DNA of 64,000 nt from contig NZ_AYZI01000003.1 of assembly GCF_001436645.1 (NCBI RefSeq), positions 62,001-126,000 on the forward strand, written 5' to 3'. Within the stretch, counting starts at the first letter, position 1. Every line of letters starts with the position of its first letter. The notes below the pieces were generated by a model, which saw only the letters and a list, made by a program, of their open reading frames with translations, did no database searches and was not told the DNA's origin. Below are positions 37,648-46,914 of this stretch, piece after piece. The DNA is from Fructilactobacillus florum DSM 22689 = JCM 16035 (lineage in GTDB: Bacteria; Bacillota; Bacilli; Lactobacillales; Lactobacillaceae). The position numbers and the translations under genes are program-made.

Positions 37648-37824
37648 ATGAATAAATTTGGTAAAGGTTTTGCTGCCGGTGTAGCAACTGTAGTTGGTTT
37701 AACAGCTGGAGCATTATTTTCTTTTAAAAAACGAGTTGTCAAACCAATTGAAGAACAATCCCAAAAAGAAGAAGAAAATCGAAAAAAAGTTCAGCGAAAA
37801 GCCGGTTCTTCTCACTTAGGTTAA
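37648..37824 (+). CDS. DUF3042 family small membrane-anchored protein
   Basis: 58 aa from ATG 37648, preceded by GAAGGGGG. One N-terminal hydrophobic helix with small residues (GFAAGVATVVGLTAGALFSF), then KKRVVKPIEE and a charged tail ending in KAGSSHLG. Matches the DUF3042 pattern of lactobacilli; function unknown. Stands alone on the plus strand with its own terminator. A weak promoter (TGGATA, 17, CATAAT) may lie at 37590-37618. Confidence 0.85.
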   Translation: MNKFGKGFAAGVATVVGLTAGALFSFKKRVVKPIEEQSQKEEENRKKVQRKAGSSHLG

Positions 37825-37831
37825 GATTAAT

Positions 37832-37859
37832 AAAAAAGAACTCTTCAGAGTTCTTTTTT
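37832..37859. terminator. Bidirectional terminator between DUF3042 gene and rhodanese gene
   Basis: AAAAAAGAACTCT against AGAGTTCTTTTTT, perfect arms, T run on both strands. Confidence 0.88.
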
Positions 37860-37860
37860 A

Positions 37861-38283
37861 TTAATCTTTTTTAATCTTGCCATCCCACCGTTGATAGCCT
37901 TCGTTCAAAATACTGATCTGTTGGTACCCCTGCTTATGCAATAACTTGGCAGCTCGGATGCTCAATGTCTTTGTTTGGTCATACAAAAAAACAGGTAAGT
38001 CTGGACGCAATTCGTGATAGACTGTCCGAAAACTAGCATAAGGAATGTTTCGTGCACCAAGGATATGACCTGCCGCAAAGCTCTTGGATTCTCGCAAATC
38101 AATTACTTGGGCTGTACGAATCCCCTTTTGAAAGTCTGCTTCCGACAAAAAGTTAACATACCGCTGTAACAAAAACTTTTGTAAATAACGATACCCAGAC
38201 CAGCCTGCCATAATAATCACAATAACTACTAAGGTGGTGGTCAATGATGATAAGAAACCGGCTGCAATAATCAAATTAATCAC
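37861..38283 (-). CDS. Membrane-anchored rhodanese-like protein without the catalytic cysteine
   Basis: 140 aa; an N-terminal transmembrane helix (about 10-28) and one rhodanese domain (about 45-138) with VIDLRESKSFAAGHILGARNIP and LNEGYQRW. At the active loop, where Cys is expected after the VYL-like strand, the sequence is VFLYDQTKTLS: Asp102 replaces it. So sulfur transfer is unlikely and a binding role is inferred. It sits 11 bases after glcK in the glcK-yqgQ-gluP cluster, as in related genomes. Confidence 0.88.
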   Translation of the reverse strand: MINLIIAAGFLSSLTTTLVVIVIIMAGWSGYRYLQKFLLQRYVNFLSEADFQKGIRTAQVIDLRESKSFAAGHILGARNIPYASFRTVYHELRPDLPVFLYDQTKTLSIRAAKLLHKQGYQQISILNEGYQRWDGKIKKD

Positions 38284-38294
38284 TCCATTTATTT

Positions 38295-39257
38295 TTAACG
38301 GAATTGAAGTGCCATGGAAGCGGCTCCAATTACCCCAGCATCATTCCCTAATTCAGCTAACCGTAACTTAGTTGAATTTCTAATTGATGGGAAAGCATTG
38401 TCTTGAAAGTATTTAGTAGTCGGTTGTAATAAGGTATTCCCAGCACTAGAAACTCCCCCACCAATAATGATACTAGCTGGATTCAAGGTGTTTCCGATTG
38501 AAGAAAGTGCTAGACCAAGGTAAAAACAAACCCGATCGACAACCTGATTAGCTAAAATATCACCATTATCGGCTAAATAAAAGACTAGTTTAGAAGTAAT
38601 CTTTTCATCGGTCTGCTCCAACTCAGCTAATCGTGACGTTCCATGAAAGGACTGCGCCATATCAGCAGCTAACCGAACCACGCCCGTTGCCGAGGCATAC
38701 GTTTCCAAACAACCTCGTTTGCCACAAGTACATTGATATCCATCAGGTTGAACTGCAATATGTCCAACTTCTCCGGCTCCACCATTAACACCGTGCAACA
38801 GTTTACCGTTGGCAATGACGCCGCCCCCGACACCCGTTCCTAGGGTCACAAAGACCACATCTTCTTCGGCACTACCGGCACCCTTCCAATATTCACCTAA
38901 TGCAGCCACATTAGCGTCATTATCAACTGCAAACGGCAAACCTAATTCATCTTGAATTTCTTGGCGGATTGGTTGGGATGTCCGCCAATTAAGGTTGAAC
39001 GCCTCAGAAACCGAGCCGTTATTCCGATCAACTGCTCCAGGAGTTCCCATACCGATACCGATAAAGTCATCTGGTGTTCGACCAGCGTCTTCGATATGCT
39101 TTCGAATCGAAGCAATTACATTCGGCATAATATGACTTCCTTCGTCACTAATGTCCGTTAAAATCCGCCATTTATCTAAAACTTCGCCATTCTCATCGAG
39201 AAACGCCATCTTAGTCGTGGTCCCGCCTAGATCGATTCCGATTAGTTTCTTGGACAT
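38295..39257 (-). CDS. glcK: ROK family glucokinase
   Basis: Phosphorylates glucose with ATP. Start ATG 39257 (MSKKLIGIDLGGTTTK) with GGAGG; 320 aa. ATP site GIDLGGTTTKMAF (6-18); ROK signature with zinc cysteines CTCGKRGCLE (about 176-185); DNDANVAALGE (about 103-113) holds the catalytic Asp; GTGVGGG (about 134-140). Lies after yqgQ. Confidence 0.95.
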   Translation of the reverse strand: MSKKLIGIDLGGTTTKMAFLDENGEVLDKWRILTDISDEGSHIMPNVIASIRKHIEDAGRTPDDFIGIGMGTPGAVDRNNGSVSEAFNLNWRTSQPIRQEIQDELGLPFAVDNDANVAALGEYWKGAGSAEEDVVFVTLGTGVGGGVIANGKLLHGVNGGAGEVGHIAVQPDGYQCTCGKRGCLETYASATGVVRLAADMAQSFHGTSRLAELEQTDEKITSKLVFYLADNGDILANQVVDRVCFYLGLALSSIGNTLNPASIIIGGGVSSAGNTLLQPTTKYFQDNAFPSIRNSTKLRLAELGNDAGVIGAASMALQFR

Positions 39258-39273
39258 GTTAAAAGCCTCCAGT

Positions 39274-39480
39274 TTATTCGTTAGTTTTTTGGACCTCAAT
39301 TCGATGTTCATGGTTTAAAACTAGTTTAGCTTGCATAAAGTCTTGATCGGTAATCACCCGCGCTTCGTGCAGATGATCAAGTTCCAATGCCATCACTTCA
39401 ATGTCCCAAATTCGTTTTCCTACATAAACATAAATTCCAAATTTTTTTAAAAGTTGTTGCACATCATACAACGTTTTCAT
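39274..39480 (-). CDS. yqgQ: YqgQ family protein (DUF910)
   Basis: 68 aa from ATG 39480 (MKTLYDVQQLLKKFG); an ATG nine codons earlier (39507) is possible, and neither has a strong ribosome site. The family pattern is FGIYVYVGKRIWDIEVMALEL. Function unknown; it is commonly found between gluP and glcK, as here. Confidence 0.88.
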   Translation of the reverse strand: MKTLYDVQQLLKKFGIYVYVGKRIWDIEVMALELDHLHEARVITDQDFMQAKLVLNHEHRIEVQKTNE

Positions 39481-39518
39481 AAAAATTACATCCCAAATCT
39501 TGGACATACCCTTTTATT

Positions 39519-40187
39519 TCAAGCCATTCCAATGTAGCACAAGACTATTATACCAATAAATAAAACGTTTGCATAAAAAAATCTAGTTTTTTTAGCTAGT
39601 TTAACTAGGGAGGGAACCCCCACGACAAATGCTAAACAAAATCCTGTCAATAAACCACCTAGATGCCCCCAAATGTCAATTTGCGGAACAAAGAAATCGG
39701 TCAGTAGATTAAGCCCAACAAATACGGCAAACGTAATTCCGGTTTCAGTAATCAAAAGGTTACCTCGCACTACTAGTGAAAGCATTAAAAAAACACCAAG
39801 TAACCCAAAAATAGCGGTACTGCTTCCTGCTGAAATCACATTTCCAGCAGCAAAACTAAACAAATTACCACCAATTCCACTTCCTAAAAACAACACAAGA
39901 TAGCGAAAATGACCCACCGTTTTTTCAAGTAGATTGCCAACATAGAACAAAGTCAAACAATTAAGTAAGAGATGTTGAAGTCCAATGTGCAAAAAAATGG
40001 GGGTTACCAACCGCCACCACTGTCCAGCTTGAATCAGTGGGTTTGACTGAGCACCATATCGTAATAAAACCGCAGCACTGTCAGAACCACCGCTAAGTGT
40101 GAGCAGGCCAAACATAACAAACATGATTAAGATCAAAGTAATATTTATGTATGGCTGTTGCTGCCAGTCCGAAAACAAATCATGCAT
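39519..40187 (-). CDS. gluP: Rhomboid family intramembrane serine protease (GluP/YqgP-like)
   Basis: Cleaves membrane proteins within the bilayer. Start ATG 40187 (MHDLFSDW), eight bases after GAGGAG; 222 aa with six or so membrane helices. Catalytic pair: Ser123 in the GSSTAIFG motif and His175 in IWGHLGGLL; HIGLQHLLLN (about 67-76) is the conserved His-rich helix. Shorter than B. subtilis GluP because the N- and C-terminal soluble parts are missing. Confidence 0.93.
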   Translation of the reverse strand: MHDLFSDWQQQPYINITLILIMFVMFGLLTLSGGSDSAAVLLRYGAQSNPLIQAGQWWRLVTPIFLHIGLQHLLLNCLTLFYVGNLLEKTVGHFRYLVLFLGSGIGGNLFSFAAGNVISAGSSTAIFGLLGVFLMLSLVVRGNLLITETGITFAVFVGLNLLTDFFVPQIDIWGHLGGLLTGFCLAFVVGVPSLVKLAKKTRFFYANVLFIGIIVLCYIGMA

Positions 40188-40192
40188 CGTCG

Positions 40193-40732
40193 TCACTCCT
40201 CACTGGTGAAAATTTGGTGCACCGGGATGTCAAATCGATTGGAACGCCATTCTTGCGTTGGAAAGACCTGAAAGGGACGGGCCAAGGCGATGGTGTTTTG
40301 CCGATAATCCCGCAAGTACCTATCAAAATAACCGCCACCATAACCAATTCGCTGCCCCGTTGCCAAACAAAAAGCAATCCCTGGAACCACCATCAAATCA
40401 ATTTGTGACTTAGAAACCACGGTTCCACCAACTGGTTCTAAAACTCCAAATTTTGTTCGCTGCAATCCTGTTTGCGATGATAAGACCACAAACTCCATTT
40501 GCCGCTGAGGTCCAGTCTTAGGAATCACCATCCGTTTCCCCGATCCTTGGCCAGCTGTAATTAGTGGCTGAGTCGGGATTTCAACCCCAAAACTCAGTGT
40601 TATTCCAATTGTTTGTGCCCGTTGCCATTGTGGTGAATCCAATACCTTTTGCAGCAAGTTCCGTTGCCCCTGTGCTGAAAAAGGATTCTCATGCAATCGA
40701 GCTAGTACCTGGGTGCGAATTACTGTTTTCAT
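40193..40732 (-). CDS. 5-formyltetrahydrofolate cyclo-ligase
   Basis: Converts 5-formyl-THF to methenyl-THF with ATP. Start ATG 40732 after AGGA; 179 aa. Motifs: FGVEIPTQPLI (about 47-57) and the ATP/folate site RIGYGGGYFDRYL (about 130-142), preceded by VPGIAFC. Lies five bases before gluP. Confidence 0.94.
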   Translation of the reverse strand: MKTVIRTQVLARLHENPFSAQGQRNLLQKVLDSPQWQRAQTIGITLSFGVEIPTQPLITAGQGSGKRMVIPKTGPQRQMEFVVLSSQTGLQRTKFGVLEPVGGTVVSKSQIDLMVVPGIAFCLATGQRIGYGGGYFDRYLRDYRQNTIALARPFQVFPTQEWRSNRFDIPVHQIFTSEE

Positions 40733-40748
40733 AAGCTTTCCTTCTAAC

Positions 40749-40780
40749 AAAAAAGCTCTCGGTCTAAGAGCCGAAAGCTT
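40749..40780 (-). terminator. Intrinsic terminator after rpmG
   Basis: AAGCTTTCGG, eight-base loop, CCGAGAGCTT (one wobble), then six T on the minus strand. Confidence 0.82.
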
Positions 40781-40928
40781 ATTTTGTTTCTCGATGCAAT
40801 GTTACTTTTCGCTCACGAGGACAATATTTTTCTAATTCTAAACGATCGGGATTGTTACGACGATTTTTAGAAGTTAAGTAATTGCGTTCGTGGCATTCAG
40901 TACACTCCATTGTGATGTGAATCCGCAT
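40779..40928 (-). CDS. rpmG: 50S ribosomal protein L33
   Basis: 49 aa, too short for most automatic cut-offs. Starts at ATG 40928 with GGAGG nine bases before. Translation shows [17 protein letters not shown] at the start, [21 protein letters not shown], and the end TLHRETK. The first Cys pair (CTEC) is present but the second is only CPRE, so zinc binding may be partial. Family identity is clear. Confidence 0.93.
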   Translation of the reverse strand: MRIHITMECTECHERNYLTSKNRRNNPDRLELEKYCPRERKVTLHRETK

Positions 40929-40980
40929 GTTAATTACCTCCAAATCCTTTTAAAAATTTCAGTTAATAATAACACGTTTT

Positions 40981-40989
40981 AGTATAGCA
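40981..40989 (-). promoter_or_regulatory. Extended -10 promoter of rpmG
   Basis: Minus strand TGC-TATACT, no clear -35, about 45 bases before the start codon. The stretch between it and the pbp stop has an imperfect hairpin (41024-41047) without a T run. Confidence 0.5.
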
Positions 40990-41048
40990 CGACCTCCATT
41001 TAATTACCACTGCCGATCTTCATTAATGTTAAGCAATTTTGCTTGACA

Positions 41049-43112
41049 CTATTTACCAGGAGCATTTTGAACATCACTCCAGTAAGCTTTGTAAATATCT
41101 TTTGCCAAGTTAGTGTTGTTGCTCTCTGCGTCAATAGGCAAATTTGGCATGGCAATTGCAATCACAACCTGCGGATTAGTTGATGGTGAATAAGATGCTA
41201 GGCTTAAAGTAACCGTTTGTTGCCCATTATAGAAAGTTTGTGCTGTTCCCGTCTTTGCAGAAACTTCTGGAGAAATATCTGACAATGCGCCCCCCGTTTT
41301 ATACTTATTATTTCCATGAACAACCTGATAAAAACCACGAGTAATCACGTTGCTCTCCGCGGGCGTCATCGGTACTTGATTGAGCGTTTGGGGCATAATC
41401 GTATTCTTAACGGCACCCAATTCCCCATTTTTAGGATTCGTAGCTCGCACATTTTGGACAATATGTGGCTTCATTCGATAACCACCATTTGCAATGGTTG
41501 ACATGTACTGCGCTAGCTGCAACGTGGTATATCCATCGTAATTCCCAAATGATTCATCAAGCGCCTTCCCGATATTCGCAAACCCACCGGGTCCCTCAAT
41601 TCCAGCTGATTCGCCTGGTAAGTCAATTCCAGTTTTGACGCCTAGTCCAAATTGATTGAAGAAACCACGCTGAATATTAAAACTATCAGGACTCATGTTC
41701 AATGGGGCTCCTGGAACATAGTTAAATTTAGCTTCTTTCATCGCTAGCTGCATCATGTACGAGTTGGAAGAAACTTCCAATGCTGTCGAAGCATCCACTG
41801 GCATGTTGGCATTCCCATTTTTATTAAACCACGATGTTTTAATCGTTCCACCATTTTTAATGGGCATATCCGTTAGCGTGCTACTAGTTGGGGTAATAAC
41901 ATTTGAACGTAGCGCACCGTACACGGTTGCCCCCTTCACAACTGAACCCATCGTAATCGCCGTGTTGATATTTCCAATATCATTTTCAGTAACTTTATTA
42001 GTTTTTGGATCCCGATCAACTCCGGCCATTCCGATGATACCGCCTGTATGGGGATTCATAGCAACCGCATAAGTTCCTGTTGCGTTGCCACCAGCTTGTG
42101 CCCCCTTGACCAATTTTTGTAAATCTGATTGAAATTTAGCATTAATGGTCAGTTGCAGGTTGTCTCCCGGGTTGCCTTTATATTTTTGAACTTGTTTAAT
42201 GATTTGGTTATTACTATTGAGTTTGATGTCTGTTTGCGACTTGGACCCTCGCAACACCGGTTCATAGCTCTCTTCCAAATTACTATTCCCAACCGATTCA
42301 TTTTGTGAGTATCCTTGCGCTAATAACTGATTAACTCGGTTATCTGGTAACCCCGTTTTATTCGAGGTTACCGTTCCAGTGATCGTTTTAATCCCATCAC
42401 CATCAGGATATTCTCGCATCCAATTGGTACCTACTTGAACCCCGGGCATCTCTGAACTATGTTCCCCAACTTCTGCAACTTCCTGGTTAGAAACCCGATC
42501 ATACTTAATGTAAGTAGTCGAAAGACGGTAAGCCCCACTCATAGAATTGAAAATTGCAGCTTTATTTTTTAGATCAGCCGTAAAGGGAACTACATCTCCG
42601 GTTTTGACCAATTTGACCGCCGCTGCTTGTTGCTGATCTGGATCCAACTGAGCATAATTTTTAATCCGATTTTTTAATTTTTCCTGATTTTTTGGATTTG
42701 CAACGTAATACTGCGCTATTTGCTTCTTAGTCAAGCGATCGGTTGGCACCTTAATTATGTTCCCAAGGCGAGTTGCAGTTTGATACATGTCTACTGTCTT
42801 CACCTTAGGGCCCTTTGTGTAGGTAATCGCCCGTTCTGGCTTATTTCCCACCAACAATTTCCCAGTGGCATCATAAATCTGCCCACGGGGCACGTTCCCA
42901 TAAGTCGTCGAGTTATTGGTTTGATTAACCGTCGATTTAAAATAATTTCCCTGAATTAGCTGCAAATCTGCTAGCTTCCAAATCAAGACCGCAAATAAGA
43001 CGCCCACTAATATAAAAATTAAGTTTAGTCGGAATGGAATCTTGCTACTTGCCAGCTCTGGTTGATTCGCCCGTGTTCTTTTTTTAAAAAACCTGCCAAA
43101 AAAATTCCCCAC
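41049..43112 (-). CDS. Class B penicillin-binding protein (PBP2b/PBP2 type transpeptidase)
   Basis: Monofunctional DD-transpeptidase of cell-wall synthesis. 687 aa: one N-terminal membrane anchor (about 27-49), dimerisation/pedestal domain (about 60-310, with PRGQIYDATGKLLVGN), and transpeptidase domain with active Ser390 in SVVK (390-393), SSN (448-450) and KTGTAQ (620-625). GTG start 43112 after AAGGGGAA. Elongation-type rather than division-type is inferred because no PASTA repeats and no division genes adjoin. Confidence 0.93.
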   Translation of the reverse strand: MGNFFGRFFKKRTRANQPELASSKIPFRLNLIFILVGVLFAVLIWKLADLQLIQGNYFKSTVNQTNNSTTYGNVPRGQIYDATGKLLVGNKPERAITYTKGPKVKTVDMYQTATRLGNIIKVPTDRLTKKQIAQYYVANPKNQEKLKNRIKNYAQLDPDQQQAAAVKLVKTGDVVPFTADLKNKAAIFNSMSGAYRLSTTYIKYDRVSNQEVAEVGEHSSEMPGVQVGTNWMREYPDGDGIKTITGTVTSNKTGLPDNRVNQLLAQGYSQNESVGNSNLEESYEPVLRGSKSQTDIKLNSNNQIIKQVQKYKGNPGDNLQLTINAKFQSDLQKLVKGAQAGGNATGTYAVAMNPHTGGIIGMAGVDRDPKTNKVTENDIGNINTAITMGSVVKGATVYGALRSNVITPTSSTLTDMPIKNGGTIKTSWFNKNGNANMPVDASTALEVSSNSYMMQLAMKEAKFNYVPGAPLNMSPDSFNIQRGFFNQFGLGVKTGIDLPGESAGIEGPGGFANIGKALDESFGNYDGYTTLQLAQYMSTIANGGYRMKPHIVQNVRATNPKNGELGAVKNTIMPQTLNQVPMTPAESNVITRGFYQVVHGNNKYKTGGALSDISPEVSAKTGTAQTFYNGQQTVTLSLASYSPSTNPQVVIAIAMPNLPIDAESNNTNLAKDIYKAYWSDVQNAPGK

Positions 43113-43163
43113 AATGTTCCCCTTCGCATCGTCAGCTGCTTACTTAGCCATTAATTATCTCTT

Positions 43164-43192
43164 ATTATTGCATTCTCGGCGTTGTCCCGCAA
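43164..43192 (-). promoter_or_regulatory. Candidate promoter of the penicillin-binding protein gene
   Basis: Minus strand: TTGCGG (43187-43192), 17 bases, AATAAT (43164-43169) with TG just before. Confidence 0.42.
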
Positions 43193-43220
43193 TGATTGCT
43201 TGTCACTAATTCTCCACACA

Positions 43221-43253
43221 AAAAGCTCGCTACCAAGACGGTCAACGAGCTTT
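43221..43253 (-). terminator. Intrinsic terminator after greA
   Basis: AAGCTCG with CGAGCTTT plus inner pairs, loop GTCTT, five T on the minus strand. Confidence 0.8.
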
Positions 43254-43260
43254 AAAAAGT

Positions 43261-43737
43261 TTACTTAACGGAGACAATTTTTACGTGCATAACTCCATCA
43301 GGAATCTCAATGTCGACTGTTTCTCCTAATTTTCGACCCAACAACCCCTTGGCAATTGGCGAATCATTTGAAACTTTCCCCGCTAGTGGATCCGCCTCAG
43401 CCGCTCCGACGATTTGGTAAGTTTCAACTTCCCCGTCAGGAATTTCCTGAAATTGGATGGTTTTCCCAACCCCAACTTCATCTTGATCAGTTTGTTCATC
43501 GTCAACGACTTCTGCAAACTGTAACATATGTTCCACAGTATTAATCCTGCTCTCTAGTAAAGCCTGTTCATTTTTTGCTGACTTGTATTCAGAATTTTCT
43601 GATAAGTCACCATAACTTCGCGCAATTTTAATTTGTTCAATGACGTGCGGACGCTGGGTGGTCTTTAAATCTTCTAATTCGGCTTCCAGCTTGATCTTAC
43701 CTTCTTTAGTCATTGGATAAACTTGATCTTCAGCCAT
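43261..43737 (-). CDS. greA: Transcription elongation factor GreA
   Basis: Stimulates RNA cleavage by backtracked RNA polymerase. 158 aa. N-terminal coiled coil with [18 protein letters not shown] and the tip acidic residues in [21 protein letters not shown]-terminal FKBP-like domain with [26 protein letters not shown] precedes ATG 43737, and it has its own promoter. Confidence 0.96.
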   Translation of the reverse strand: MAEDQVYPMTKEGKIKLEAELEDLKTTQRPHVIEQIKIARSYGDLSENSEYKSAKNEQALLESRINTVEHMLQFAEVVDDEQTDQDEVGVGKTIQFQEIPDGEVETYQIVGAAEADPLAGKVSNDSPIAKGLLGRKLGETVDIEIPDGVMHVKIVSVK

Positions 43738-43768
43738 TTTTCCACCTCAATTGTTTTATTCAGTTTAG

Positions 43769-43797
43769 AATTTATCACGAAAACCGGCAGCTGGCAA
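43769..43797 (-). promoter_or_regulatory. Promoter of greA
   Basis: Minus strand: TTGCCA (43792-43797), 17 bases, TAAATT (43769-43774) preceded by TGA. Confidence 0.62.
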
Positions 43798-43804
43798 ACA
43801 AAAG

Positions 43805-44464
43805 TTATCGGTCAGTGGCAACTGAGGTGGTTGTTTTTGCCAAAATTGCTTGGATTTTGGTCGTTAACAGATCAATTGCAACAACATTTTTTCCCCCGCG
43901 CGGAATAATGATATCAGCATAGCGCTTCGATGGCTCCACAAATTGTTGATACATTGGTCGGACGGTTGTTAAATATTGTTGAATCACCATTTCAAGTGTC
44001 CGACCACGTTCCTTCGTATCCCGTTCAATTCGGCGAATCAACCGAATATCATCATCAGTATCTACAAAAGCTTTAATATCCATCAAATCACGAAGCCGGG
44101 GCTCATTTAATGTTAAGATTCCTTCTAAAATAATAACATCGGTCGGCTGTTGACAGATGGTTTGGGTGCTTCGAGTAAATTGAGTGTAGTCATACACCGG
44201 TTTTTTTATAGCTTGATAATGTAACAAGTCCTGTAGTTGTTCGATCAATAAATCATCATCAAAAGCATCCGGATGATCATAATTAACTTGTTTTCTTGCA
44301 GCCATGGATAATTCAGCTTGATCTCGATAATAAGAATCCTGCTGAATAATTGCAATGGAGTGGCCTGATAGCCGTTCTAAAATGGCCCGACTAACAGTTG
44401 TTTTCCCACTACTTGATCCACCAGTTACTCCAATGATAACTGGACGTTTCTTCATACTTGTCAT
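43805..44464 (-). CDS. udk: Uridine kinase
   Basis: Phosphorylates uridine and cytidine with ATP/GTP for salvage. 219 aa. P-loop [15 protein letters not shown] (about 12-26); DSYYRDQ (about 43-49); NYDHPDAFD (about 59-67); [12 protein letters not shown] (about 140-151). AAAGGA before ATG 44464; lies between pheT and greA. Confidence 0.95.
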   Translation of the reverse strand: MTSMKKRPVIIGVTGGSSSGKTTVSRAILERLSGHSIAIIQQDSYYRDQAELSMAARKQVNYDHPDAFDDDLLIEQLQDLLHYQAIKKPVYDYTQFTRSTQTICQQPTDVIILEGILTLNEPRLRDLMDIKAFVDTDDDIRLIRRIERDTKERGRTLEMVIQQYLTTVRPMYQQFVEPSKRYADIIIPRGGKNVVAIDLLTTKIQAILAKTTTSVATDR

Positions 44465-44487
44465 CGCTGTTTCCTTTCACTTGCAGC

Positions 44488-46899
44488 TTAGCGGATTGTG
44501 GCCTGAAATTCAGTTTTTAGGGCCGTAGTGATTTTTTCGATTTTTTGGTTAATTATCTCATCTTGAAGAGTTGCTTGTGGATTAGAAAAAGTCAGTGAAT
44601 AAGCGAGTGAACGTTGATCTTTGGGAATACGGTTACCAGCATACACATCAAAAAGAGTCAGACTTTGCAAATAAGCCCCCGCTTTGTCGGTAATTACAGC
44701 TTCAATCGCCGCATTGGAAACCTGCTCTCCAACTAACATTGCAATGTCTCGTTTGATACTAGGATAAGCACTGATTGGTTGATAATGCTGCACTTGTTTA
44801 GGAGCAAGGGCTAGTTTTTCTAAATCCAACTCAAAAACATAGGTAGGTTTAATGTGGAATGATTGGGCAATAAGGGGATGAACCTGCCCAATTAATCCCA
44901 CCAATTGATCTGCTAACCACACCTCTGCGGTTTGATTGGGGTGGAGTTGCTTAACCGTACTAGTAGGTTTGTACTGGATGGTTCCCGCCAAGTTTAAACT
45001 AGCTAAATACTGTTCAACTAGACCCTTAAGCTGGAAAAAGTCTACCGGTTCCGCGCTCGTTGCCCAGTTGGCAGACGCCAAGGAGCCAGAAACAGCTCCG
45101 GCAAGGTGCTCTTTTTCAATCGGACGGACTTGCGCTTGTGTCCGAAAAAAAACACGACCTTGTTCATATAGTGATACATTTTGAACTCCACGAGCTTGAT
45201 TATATGAAATATCATCCAATAATCCAGCGATGAGATTTTGTCGTAGCACGGCATGATCACTGCTCATTGGCCATTTCATGCTGGTTTCGACACTTGGTTC
45301 CCAATTAAACATGGTGGCTTTGGCTGCCGTTGTCAGCGAATACGAAATGGCATGACTAAACCCCAAACCTTCCATCGTTCGCCGGGTCTGTCGTAACAAC
45401 CGCTGTTTCTCAGTCAAGCGCCCTTGGGTCGTGTTAGTTACCGGTAGCGTAGTTGGAATATGATCATAACCATAAATCCGCGCAATTTCTTCATATAAGT
45501 CGGCAGGAAGCTTAAGATCCCAACAACGCGTTGGAACCGTCACCACCAGTTGTGTTGCAGTTGGCGTTACTTCAAAGCCCAGTCGTTTGAACAGCTGTTC
45601 AATTTCCACTGGTTGTAGACTAGTTCCTAACACCTGATTAATTTTAAGTGGAGTTACAGTAATCTTAGTTTCAGAAACCGGGGTCTGCTGTCCAACAACA
45701 GTTCCTTGGCTCGCCGTTCCAGCAGCAATTTGTTGTAATAACCCGGCAGCATAGTTTAACGCCTTAGTAACATTGCCTTGATCAATTCCTCGCTCAAATC
45801 GTTGGGAAGCATCGGTATGCAGTCCTTCTTTTTGCGCCATTTTTCGCGTTGCAACGCTTGAAAAAGCAGCTGCTTCCAGCACGATTTGTTGCGTCTTAGC
45901 GGTTACTTTAGTTGCTTCACCGCCCATTAAACCGGCTAAGGCTACCGGACCAGCCTGATCAGCAATCACAACATCGTTATCATCTAAGTCGCGCTGCGTG
46001 CCGTCCAAAGTAACTAGTTGTTCCGTTGATTGGGCTCGACGAACTTGTAAGTTTTTCCCGGTAATTTTTTCTAAATCGTAAGCATGGAGCGGTTGACCTA
46101 GTTTTAGCATGACATAGTTAGTCACATCGACCACATTATTAATTGGTTTAATTCCTGCATTCCAGAGCTTGATTTGTAACCACAAAGGACTCGAAGCAAC
46201 GGTCACATTTTTAACCACCTGTAACTGATATTGAGTAGCGAGCTCCATCGGTGCAGCTGCTGAAATATCAGTAGCACTACTTTGCTGCCCTAGGGCTGGT
46301 GCTGGCGTCTCATCAAAGATCACCGGCTGGTTTAATATCGCTGCCAAATCATAGACAACTCCCCGTAAACTCAGCATGTCACCACGGTTAGGAGTAACGT
46401 CTAAATCAAGCAGTGACTCATCCATTCCAAGATAATGATAAATTTCGTCCCCTAGCTGGGCATCATCTGGTAGAAAGTAAATTCCATCCTTCCACTCATC
46501 AGGAACGATTTCCTCATCAAATCCAATCTCATCTAAAGCACAGAGCATCCCATCCGATTTAACTCCGCGCATTTTAGCCTTCTTGATTTTTTGGTTTCCA
46601 GCTACGCGAGCCCCTGGCAAAGCCACAATTACTTTTTTACCGACGGTCACATTAGGAGCTCCACAAACAATTTGCTGAACGATGCCAGCACCAACGGCTA
46701 CCTGACAAATATTCAAGTGGCCCGCATCAGGATGTTTAACAACTGATTCAATCTCACCAACCACTAACTTTTTCAGTCCAGCTTGGCGCTGGGTAACGCT
46801 ATCAACCTCAACAGAAGTTCGCTCAATTTTTTCACCTAATTCAGTGGGGGTCAGATCAATTTGAAGGTATTTGGTCAACCATTCGTACGATAGTAACAT
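44488..46899 (-). CDS. pheT: Phenylalanyl-tRNA synthetase beta subunit
   Basis: Charges tRNA-Phe with PheS, alpha2beta2. 803 aa. N-terminal tRNA-binding (OB) domain GEIESVVKHPDAGHLNICQV (about 48-67); B3/B4 editing domain (about 200-380); B5 domain; C-terminal ferredoxin-like anticodon domain with YQPISAYPSIKRDIAML (about 706-722). Follows pheS by 15 bases under the same T-box. Confidence 0.97.
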   Translation of the reverse strand: MLLSYEWLTKYLQIDLTPTELGEKIERTSVEVDSVTQRQAGLKKLVVGEIESVVKHPDAGHLNICQVAVGAGIVQQIVCGAPNVTVGKKVIVALPGARVAGNQKIKKAKMRGVKSDGMLCALDEIGFDEEIVPDEWKDGIYFLPDDAQLGDEIYHYLGMDESLLDLDVTPNRGDMLSLRGVVYDLAAILNQPVIFDETPAPALGQQSSATDISAAAPMELATQYQLQVVKNVTVASSPLWLQIKLWNAGIKPINNVVDVTNYVMLKLGQPLHAYDLEKITGKNLQVRRAQSTEQLVTLDGTQRDLDDNDVVIADQAGPVALAGLMGGEATKVTAKTQQIVLEAAAFSSVATRKMAQKEGLHTDASQRFERGIDQGNVTKALNYAAGLLQQIAAGTASQGTVVGQQTPVSETKITVTPLKINQVLGTSLQPVEIEQLFKRLGFEVTPTATQLVVTVPTRCWDLKLPADLYEEIARIYGYDHIPTTLPVTNTTQGRLTEKQRLLRQTRRTMEGLGFSHAISYSLTTAAKATMFNWEPSVETSMKWPMSSDHAVLRQNLIAGLLDDISYNQARGVQNVSLYEQGRVFFRTQAQVRPIEKEHLAGAVSGSLASANWATSAEPVDFFQLKGLVEQYLASLNLAGTIQYKPTSTVKQLHPNQTAEVWLADQLVGLIGQVHPLIAQSFHIKPTYVFELDLEKLALAPKQVQHYQPISAYPSIKRDIAMLVGEQVSNAAIEAVITDKAGAYLQSLTLFDVYAGNRIPKDQRSLAYSLTFSNPQATLQDEIINQKIEKITTALKTEFQATIR

Positions 46900-46914
46900 T
46901 TACAGTCATCCTTC

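Noticed and set aside
40779-40928. L33 as a pseudogene because one of four zinc cysteines is missing
   Set aside because: Length, ribosome site and the rest of the protein are intact; variation at the second Cys pair is common in L33.
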